A stretch of 6,769 nt of DNA from COMBO-56-21 sp041494275 (GTDB lineage Archaea > Thermoplasmatota > Thermoplasmata > UBA10834), in the NCBI GenBank assembly GCA_041494275.1, contig JBGQAM010000084.1, forward strand, positions 1 through 6,769. Direction: 5' to 3'. Positions 1 through 4,272 of the stretch are shown piece by piece (the stretch's first letter is position 1; every line of letters starts with the position of its first letter). The position numbers were made by a program, and so were the translations under genes. The notes beneath the pieces were generated by a model. The model did no database searches, was not told where the DNA came from, and was given only the letters and a program-made list of their open reading frames with translations.

Positions 1-222
1 GCGTCCTCGATCAAGTGCCCGTACTGCATCCACTTCCACACTCGAGCTGCTAAGATGAACGGAGCCACGGACGAAGAGCTCGCGGAGTTGGCACTCCTGA
101 CCAGGTTCACAACAGGTTGGAGCGCGATCCTTCACACTGCGAACATAGACCTGGACAGGTTCAAGAAGCAGTTCGCAGAGTCGGAAGCGTACATGATGAA
201 GCAGGCCAAGCTGAAGCGCTGA
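1..222 (+). CDS. AhpD-like / carboxymuconolactone decarboxylase family protein, C-terminal part (5' end cut by window)
   Basis: The frame is open from base 1 and ends at TGA 220-222, giving 73 visible residues. Near the visible start is C-P-Y-C-I-H-F-H, which fits the CxxCxxxH redox motif of the AhpD-like alkylhydroperoxidase / carboxymuconolactone decarboxylase (CMD) family (Cys6, Cys9 and His13 of the visible part). It is followed by the helix A-A-K-x-N-G-A-T-D-E-E-L-A-E-L-A that usually comes after that motif. In AhpD the two cysteines and the histidine carry out thiol-dependent peroxide reduction; many archaeal members have no known substrate. The C-terminal part after the motif is short and lysine-rich. 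It is transcribed towards the hydrogenase operon, so it is not part of it. A role in oxidative-stress protection is plausible but is inferred from family only. The start codon and the N-terminal helices lie outside the window. Confidence 0.85.
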   Translation, partial: ASSIKCPYCIHFHTRAAKMNGATDEELAELALLTRFTTGWSAILHTANIDLDRFKKQFAESEAYMMKQAKLKR

Positions 223-273
223 CTTACCCATCTCAAAACCTTTTCTCATTATTCCATCGTTTCGCGCAACGGT

Positions 274-303
274 GAGCCGTGCACATGCTTCAGGGTTCGG
301 CTC
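274..303. terminator. Possible hairpin in the convergent spacer
   Basis: The 97-bp spacer 223-319 separates two converging genes. It contains an inverted repeat, GAGCCG (274-279) and CGGCTC (298-303), around an 18-nt loop, and a smaller CGTT/AACG pair at 258-261 and 268-271. A short T-rich stretch lies at 240-250 on the plus strand. The position suits transcription termination from either side, but the stem is short, the loop long, and no strong T-run follows on either strand. I see no gene, promoter or repeat in the spacer. Termination here is inferred from position. Confidence 0.25.
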
Positions 304-319
304 TCTGTCAATCTGAGGA

Positions 320-805
320 TTATTGCCCTGAGCGCAACTCCTTCCTCACCAGCTCCACAATCCTAGGCAACGCGTTCGCCACTTTCGGAGTTAGTCTCTC
401 GCTGACATTGACCAAGTCCACCGCCTCGACCGCGAAGAAGACAACCTCCTTGGGCATCTCGGCCGGCACGAGCTTTCTTCCCAAGGCGAGTGCAGTCGCG
501 ATGTTGATCCCGTGCGGGGAGGACCCATGGATGGACTTCTCGAAGTCCTTCTCCTCGAGGATGTGAAGTTCGCCAGGTATCCCCTTCGTCGTCTGGATAG
601 CGTCTATTATTACGACCTTGTCATAGCCACGGACCACATCGAGCAGCTCCAACCCGCTCGCTGCCAGCTCCTCCACATCGACCCCAGGCATCTTCCTCTT
701 CTTGAGCTCGCGCGCGACATGGATGCCCACTCCGTCATCCGAGAGGATAGGATTGCCCACGCCGAGGACTAGCACTTTCACAGGAATCCGAAGGGGCTCG
801 GCCAT
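320..805 (-). CDS. [NiFe]-hydrogenase maturation endopeptidase (HycI/HyaD/FrhD family)
   Basis: This 161-residue protein has the normal length of the HycI/HyaD peptidase family, which removes the C-terminal peptide of the hydrogenase large subunit once nickel is in place. The N-terminus has L-G-V-G-N-P-I-L-S-D-D-G-V-G (residues 14-27), the family's GxGNxxxxDDGxG signature. Asp24, Asp68 (in V-V-I-I-D-A-I) and His98 (in S-S-P-H-G-I-N) match the three nickel-sensing ligands known from HycI and HyaD. The ATG at 805-803 is chosen because it lies just before the signature and no ATG, GTG or TTG in frame is closer upstream; the frame stays open further upstream only by reading mvhA out of frame. The ribosome site is weak (AGGG, 5 nt before ATG), unlike the other operon genes. 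It follows mvhA by 74 bp on the same strand, so MvhA is its likely substrate. Soluble and cytoplasmic. Confidence 0.93.
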   Translation of the reverse strand: MAEPLRIPVKVLVLGVGNPILSDDGVGIHVARELKKRKMPGVDVEELAASGLELLDVVRGYDKVVIIDAIQTTKGIPGELHILEEKDFEKSIHGSSPHGINIATALALGRKLVPAEMPKEVVFFAVEAVDLVNVSERLTPKVANALPRIVELVRKELRSGQ

Positions 806-851
806 AATAACCCTGACTCTAACACCGCGAATGGAATGAAAACGAATATGG

Positions 852-868
852 GAGGGGGAAGCCCCCTC
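852..868 (-). promoter_or_regulatory. Perfect 7-bp GC hairpin between mvhA and the protease gene
   Basis: On the minus strand GAGGGGG, CTT and CCCCCTC form a perfect 7-bp, six-G:C stem with a 3-nt loop (or a 6-bp stem with a 5-nt loop). It begins 11 nt after the mvhA stop codon and is followed by a moderately U-rich stretch (UAUUCGUUUUCAUU). It is the only sizeable gap inside the operon. It could be a leaky terminator or a 3'-end stabiliser that keeps the protease less expressed than the structural subunits, or an RNA processing site. The repeat is seen in the sequence; the role is inference. It resembles a bacterial intrinsic terminator more than a typical archaeal T-run terminator, but the U tract is interrupted and lies some nt away. 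Confidence 0.5.
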
Positions 869-879
869 GTGAAATCTGT

Positions 880-2394
880 TTAGAAGTTTCTCTGTGTCGT
901 CTGAACGGACCCGTCCTTGCGCCTGATCGTCACTTCGAGCGCCGGCCCACCGTTCAGCGAGTGCGTGCCGCAAGAGTTGCACGGGTCGTAGCACCTGAAG
1001 GCCATCTCGACCTTGTTGAGCAGGCCCTGCGACACCTCGCCGTTCTTGATGAGTGCCTTCGCAGCTTGAATCACGCTCGTGTTGATCGCAGCATAGTTGT
1101 TCGTAGTGGCAACGACCATGTTGATCTTGGTGCACAGGCCGTTCTTGTCCGAGGCGTAGTGATGTATGAGTGTGCCTCTCGGCGCCTCGACTATCCCTAC
1201 GCCCTCCTTCGGCTCCTTGTACGGGCCTCTGATATCGTCGCTCGTGATGGTCTTGTCGCTGGCCAGCTCCAGCATCCTCTCCGTGGCATACTGCAGCTCG
1301 ATCACCCTCGCCCAGTGGTACGCCAGTGTTTGGTTAACCGGCCCGGTCACTCCGAGGTCCTTCACTGTCTTCGCGAGGAACTCGTACTCCTTCTGCGCCA
1401 GCGGGGTCGTGTAGCCGTTGCAGACATTGATCCTTCCCAGCGGGCCAACTCTGTATATGCCGCTTTCTGGCCCCGTCACGAAGCCTTTCCACCCGACCTT
1501 CTTCAGATAGGGCATCTTCATGTAGGTCCAGGGCTCGACATGCTCTGCTATGATGTCTAGGTACTCGCTCGGCTTGAACCTCAGGAACTCCTTGCCCTGC
1601 TGGTCGACGACTCTGATGTCGCCGTCGTAGAAGTTGCTCTTGTTGTTCTTGTCAACCATGCCCATGTAGTATGAGTTGAGATAATATGCGTCCTTGTTCA
1701 GAACCAGGTTCATGTAGTCCTTGTTGGCCAGCACGACATCGTGGAAGAGCTTGATCGTGAACTTGCCGAACTCGACGCACGACTTCGCCATGGTCTCCAT
1801 TTGGACGCGCTCCTCCTCGCTGATCTGCTTCGAAACGCCTCCGGGCAGGCCGAAAACGGGATGTGTCGCCCTGCCGCCCACGATCTCCTGCACCTTCTGG
1901 CCATAGGACCTGTGCTTGATGACCTCGGCTCCGATTGGGACGCCAACCGCATCTACGACTCCCAGGACGTTCCTCTTCATCGAGGGCGCGGACGGTCCGA
2001 GGACGAAGTCCGGTGCCGCCAGGGCGTAGAAGTGCGCTATGTGGCTGTGGGTGTACTGTCCCATGTAGAACAGCTCCCTCAGCTTGATCGCAGTCGGTGT
2101 CGGCGTCGCGCTGAAGACCGCATCGAGTGCCTTCGTCGACGCGAGGTGGTGCGCCGCCGGGCAGACGCCGCACAGCCTGTTGGTCAGGACTGGCAGCTCC
2201 ATGACATGCCTGCCGATGCAGAACCTCTCGAAGCCTCTCAGCTCAGGGACCTGCAGGTACGCGTTCTCGACGTTCCCGGCTGAGTCGAGGAATATCTCGA
2301 CCTTGCCGTGGCCTTCGAGCCTCGTGATCGGGTCTATTGTGATTTTCCGCTCCTTTGTCTTCGTTGTTGCGTCGTTGATGATAGGTCCTGCCAT
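880..2394 (-). CDS. mvhA: F420-non-reducing (methyl-viologen-type, group 3c) [NiFe]-hydrogenase large subunit
   Basis: This 504-residue catalytic subunit binds the Ni-Fe(CN)2CO centre and splits or forms H2. Both metal-binding motifs are intact: R-L-C-G-V-C-P-A-A-H-H with Cys75 and Cys78, and D-P-C-N-S-C-G-T-H with Cys472, Cys475 and His478. The N-terminal I-T-R-L-E-G-H-G with conserved Glu27 and the central G-R-A-T-H-P-V-F-G-L-P-G-G are also typical. Residues after His478 form a 26-residue tail, the expected cleavage product of the maturation protease encoded just downstream. No selenocysteine is implied: both C-terminal positions are cysteine, and there is no separate short subunit as in VhuU. 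The ATG directly abuts the mvhG stop codon and has GGTGA 5 nt upstream, which fixes the start. Assignment to group 3c rests on the hdrA-mvhD-mvhG context as much as on the sequence; an Frh-type enzyme is unlikely because no FrhB-like gene is present. Confidence 0.96.
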   Translation of the reverse strand: MAGPIINDATTKTKERKITIDPITRLEGHGKVEIFLDSAGNVENAYLQVPELRGFERFCIGRHVMELPVLTNRLCGVCPAAHHLASTKALDAVFSATPTPTAIKLRELFYMGQYTHSHIAHFYALAAPDFVLGPSAPSMKRNVLGVVDAVGVPIGAEVIKHRSYGQKVQEIVGGRATHPVFGLPGGVSKQISEEERVQMETMAKSCVEFGKFTIKLFHDVVLANKDYMNLVLNKDAYYLNSYYMGMVDKNNKSNFYDGDIRVVDQQGKEFLRFKPSEYLDIIAEHVEPWTYMKMPYLKKVGWKGFVTGPESGIYRVGPLGRINVCNGYTTPLAQKEYEFLAKTVKDLGVTGPVNQTLAYHWARVIELQYATERMLELASDKTITSDDIRGPYKEPKEGVGIVEAPRGTLIHHYASDKNGLCTKINMVVATTNNYAAINTSVIQAAKALIKNGEVSQGLLNKVEMAFRCYDPCNSCGTHSLNGGPALEVTIRRKDGSVQTTQRNF

Positions 2395-3417
2395 CTAGCT
2401 CACCGCCTTCCTTCTGCCCCTTTCGGTCACAGACCTCTTGAGCATGGACTTGGGCAGCGTGAACGCGTAGAAAGTCCCGAGCGGGTCCTTGACCTGCATC
2501 ATGAGTGTCATGATCTGCTCCTCGCTCAGCTGTGATTCCTTGTCAGTGATGTTCAGCAGCGACGACAACGCGCTCAGCATGCTCGCTCCCTGCTCCATGA
2601 CGCCTTTCGTCGGGCCCATGCAGCCTCTGCACGGCATCTGGGCGTTCGGGCACATGGCTCCGCAGCCTGCTCGTGTCGCAGGGCCTATGCAGATGATGCC
2701 CTGGTCCAGCAGGCACTTCTTGGGGTCGGGCTTGATCTCGTATGCCTGGTAGATCTTCTCGATTCTCCTGCCCTTCTCGACCCTCTCCCTATTGCACTCG
2801 TCGCAAAGGGTCTTGTCGGAGGCGATGACCGTTCCCTTCGGCGGGAGCGGCGTGCCCTTGGCCACATACTGTGCCACTGCCTCCACAGCCATCGCGATCA
2901 GGTTGACCGTTGGCGGGCACCCGGGCATGAAGTAGTCGACATCCACTACCTCGTCAAGCGTCTTGACTGAGTCGTAGAACTCCGGGAGCTCGAGCTCTCC
3001 CTCCTTGACCTTCGTGATGTGTTGCGGCGTCACGAAGTTCGGGTTGTCGGTCGATTGTGTGTTCTTGTAGACCGTCTCGAATATCTCCTTCTTGTTCGTC
3101 ACATTCGCGAGCCCAGGCGTCCCTCCGAAGCACGCGCACGAGCCGAACGAAATCATGACGACCGACTTCTGGCGCAGGACCTTGGCGACGTGCTCGTTCT
3201 CGCTGTTCCGTATGGCGCCGTTGTAGAAGCTGACCGTGATGCTCTTGTCGGGCATCGCTTCGATGTCTTTGAGCTTGCCGTCGAACCCGATGGGCCAGAA
3301 CACCACATCCGCTATCGCGTGTACATCCAGTATCTTCGCGTCTATGTCAAGGAGCGCGACGTCGCATCCTCCGCAGCCCGCTCCCCAGTACTGTGCGATC
3401 TTGATCTTCTCTGCCAT
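2395..3417 (-). CDS. mvhG: F420-non-reducing [NiFe]-hydrogenase small (electron-transfer) subunit
   Basis: This 340-residue iron-sulfur subunit carries electrons from the Ni-Fe site in MvhA to MvhD. The N-terminal half holds the proximal [4Fe-4S] cysteines: C-G-G-C (Cys15, Cys18), G-S-C-A-C-F-G-G (Cys94, Cys96) and M-P-G-C-P-P (Cys167). The second half is cysteine-rich (Cys205, 208, 235, 243, 252, 256, 263 and 266), enough for the medial and distal clusters expected in MvhG. The start has no twin-arginine signal and the protein lacks a membrane anchor, so it is cytoplasmic, unlike group 1 small subunits. The ATG lies 1 nt after the stop of the upstream winged-helix gene, with GGGGTGA 6 nt before it. 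The stop codon TAG touches the mvhA ATG. The tight spacing suggests coupled translation and equal amounts of the two subunits. Confidence 0.96.
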   Translation of the reverse strand: MAEKIKIAQYWGAGCGGCDVALLDIDAKILDVHAIADVVFWPIGFDGKLKDIEAMPDKSITVSFYNGAIRNSENEHVAKVLRQKSVVMISFGSCACFGGTPGLANVTNKKEIFETVYKNTQSTDNPNFVTPQHITKVKEGELELPEFYDSVKTLDEVVDVDYFMPGCPPTVNLIAMAVEAVAQYVAKGTPLPPKGTVIASDKTLCDECNRERVEKGRRIEKIYQAYEIKPDPKKCLLDQGIICIGPATRAGCGAMCPNAQMPCRGCMGPTKGVMEQGASMLSALSSLLNITDKESQLSEEQIMTLMMQVKDPLGTFYAFTLPKSMLKRSVTERGRRKAVS

Positions 3418-3418
3418 C

Positions 3419-3805
3419 TCAGCTCACCCCTTTCTCCTCAGGCGGCGCCTTCTTTGGAGCCGCCGAGTATTGCGGCGATTGGCCTTTCATTCCGACCTGC
3501 TCGACCAGCCTCCACTTCTTGAGGGCGATTATGTGTTTCACGATCTCAGGCTTCGCGATGCCCGTGGCATCGTGTAGCTCGTGGACCGTCCTAGGGCCGC
3601 CCTCCATCTCTTCGAGCAGCATGTTCCTCTCAAGCTCCACGCCTGCAGCCTTCTGGACTATGAAATCGTACCTCGGTCCCGTGATGGCCTCGCCGAACAC
3701 GTTCCCAGTCGTTGTGAGCTGCCCCTTCTTTCCGAGGAGCCATCTGACCCTCTCGCCCTCGACCGTCCTCAGGGCCGCGCGTATCTTGGCCTCCCGCAGG
3801 GACAT
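3419..3805 (-). CDS. Small winged helix-turn-helix-like protein inside the hdr-mvh operon, function unknown
   Basis: A 128-residue protein with no cysteine, so it is not an iron-sulfur subunit. Residues about 58-115 look like a winged helix: a helix E-L-E-R-N-M-L-L-E-E-M, then T-V-H-E-L-H-D-A-T-G-I as first HTH helix and turn, a second helix around K-P-E-I-V-K-H-I-I-A-L-K, and a wing W-R-L-V-E-Q-V-G-M-K-G-Q. The first 57 residues are basic and the last 15 form a Pro/Lys/Glu-rich tail. The gene lies 2 nt after the mvhD stop and 1 nt before mvhG, with GAGGTGA 6 nt upstream of its ATG, so it is translated as part of the operon. It could regulate the operon (an ArsR/MarR-like fold) or be an accessory or structural partner of the MvhD-MvhG interface. 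I do not recognise a named family; codon use looks like that of its neighbours. That it is a real gene is well supported; its function is not. Confidence 0.85.
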   Translation of the reverse strand: MSLREAKIRAALRTVEGERVRWLLGKKGQLTTTGNVFGEAITGPRYDFIVQKAAGVELERNMLLEEMEGGPRTVHELHDATGIAKPEIVKHIIALKKWRLVEQVGMKGQSPQYSAAPKKAPPEEKGVS

Positions 3806-3807
3806 CT

Positions 3808-4272
3808 TCAGTCACCTCTGTGCATCGGTGAAGGCCCGAGTTCCTTGATCGTGTTCGTGAATTCGATTATGGTCTTCTGGAACTTCTCGCCCTCGCCCGC
3901 GGAGACCCACTCCAGCCTGAGCCGGTCGGTATCGTATCCGAACTGCTGGATGAGCATCTTCAGGAGGGCTATCCTCCTGCGGGTCCTGTAGTTCCCGCCT
4001 ATGTAGTGGCAGTCCGCCGGGTGGCAGCCTGCGACGAGAACTCCGTCGACGCCTTTCTGGAAGGCTCTCAGGACGAACTCGGGGTCGACTCTAGCAGAGC
4101 ACATGACCCTGATGGTCCTGAAGTACGGAGGCATCTGGAGCCTGCTGACACCAGCTAGGTCCGCGCCTGCGTACGAGCACCAGTTGCAGCAGAAGACCAG
4201 TATCTTCGGGTCGGGTTCCTTCGCTGCTCCTTCTGTGTGTGGACTCGCGTGGTGTGTAGCTTCCGAGCTCAT
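3808..4272 (-). CDS. mvhD: F420-non-reducing hydrogenase iron-sulfur subunit D (MvhD/FlpD family)
   Basis: This 154-residue [2Fe-2S] protein links the hydrogenase to HdrA. The family signature is complete: F-C-C-N-W-C-S-Y-A-G-A-D (Cys28, Cys29, Cys32), V-M-C-S-A-R-V-D-P (Cys58) and A-G-C-H-P-A-D-C-H-Y (Cys83, Cys88). In characterised complexes MvhD docks on HdrA and passes electrons from MvhG to the HdrA flavin region. The first 22 residues form a polar extension with several histidines before the conserved core. The ATG overlaps the hdrA stop as ATGA and has GGAGG 7 nt upstream, which supports this start. Cytoplasmic. The TGA stop lies 2 nt before the next ATG. A standalone MvhD, rather than the HdrA-MvhD fusion seen in some organisms, is present here. 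Confidence 0.96.
   Translation of the reverse strand: MSSEATHHASPHTEGAAKEPDPKILVFCCNWCSYAGADLAGVSRLQMPPYFRTIRVMCSARVDPEFVLRAFQKGVDGVLVAGCHPADCHYIGGNYRTRRRIALLKMLIQQFGYDTDRLRLEWVSAGEGEKFQKTIIEFTNTIKELGPSPMHRGD

Noticed and set aside
806..1135. Upstream extension of the protease frame into mvhA, giving a 271-residue protein
   Set aside because: The extra part is mvhA read out of frame and is rich in His, Gln and Arg. The HycI-type signature starts only after the ATG at 805, which gives the normal family length.
1741..2283. A 180-codon plus-strand open frame opposite mvhA, and a 173-codon minus-strand frame overlapping it
   Set aside because: Both lie wholly within mvhA, have skewed Arg/Leu/Asp composition and no recognisable motif; mvhA carries the metal-binding motifs here.
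3019..3522. A 167-codon plus-strand frame opposite mvhG
   Set aside because: Shadow of mvhG: no ribosome site, no motif, and it crosses the mvhG/winged-helix junction on the opposite strand.
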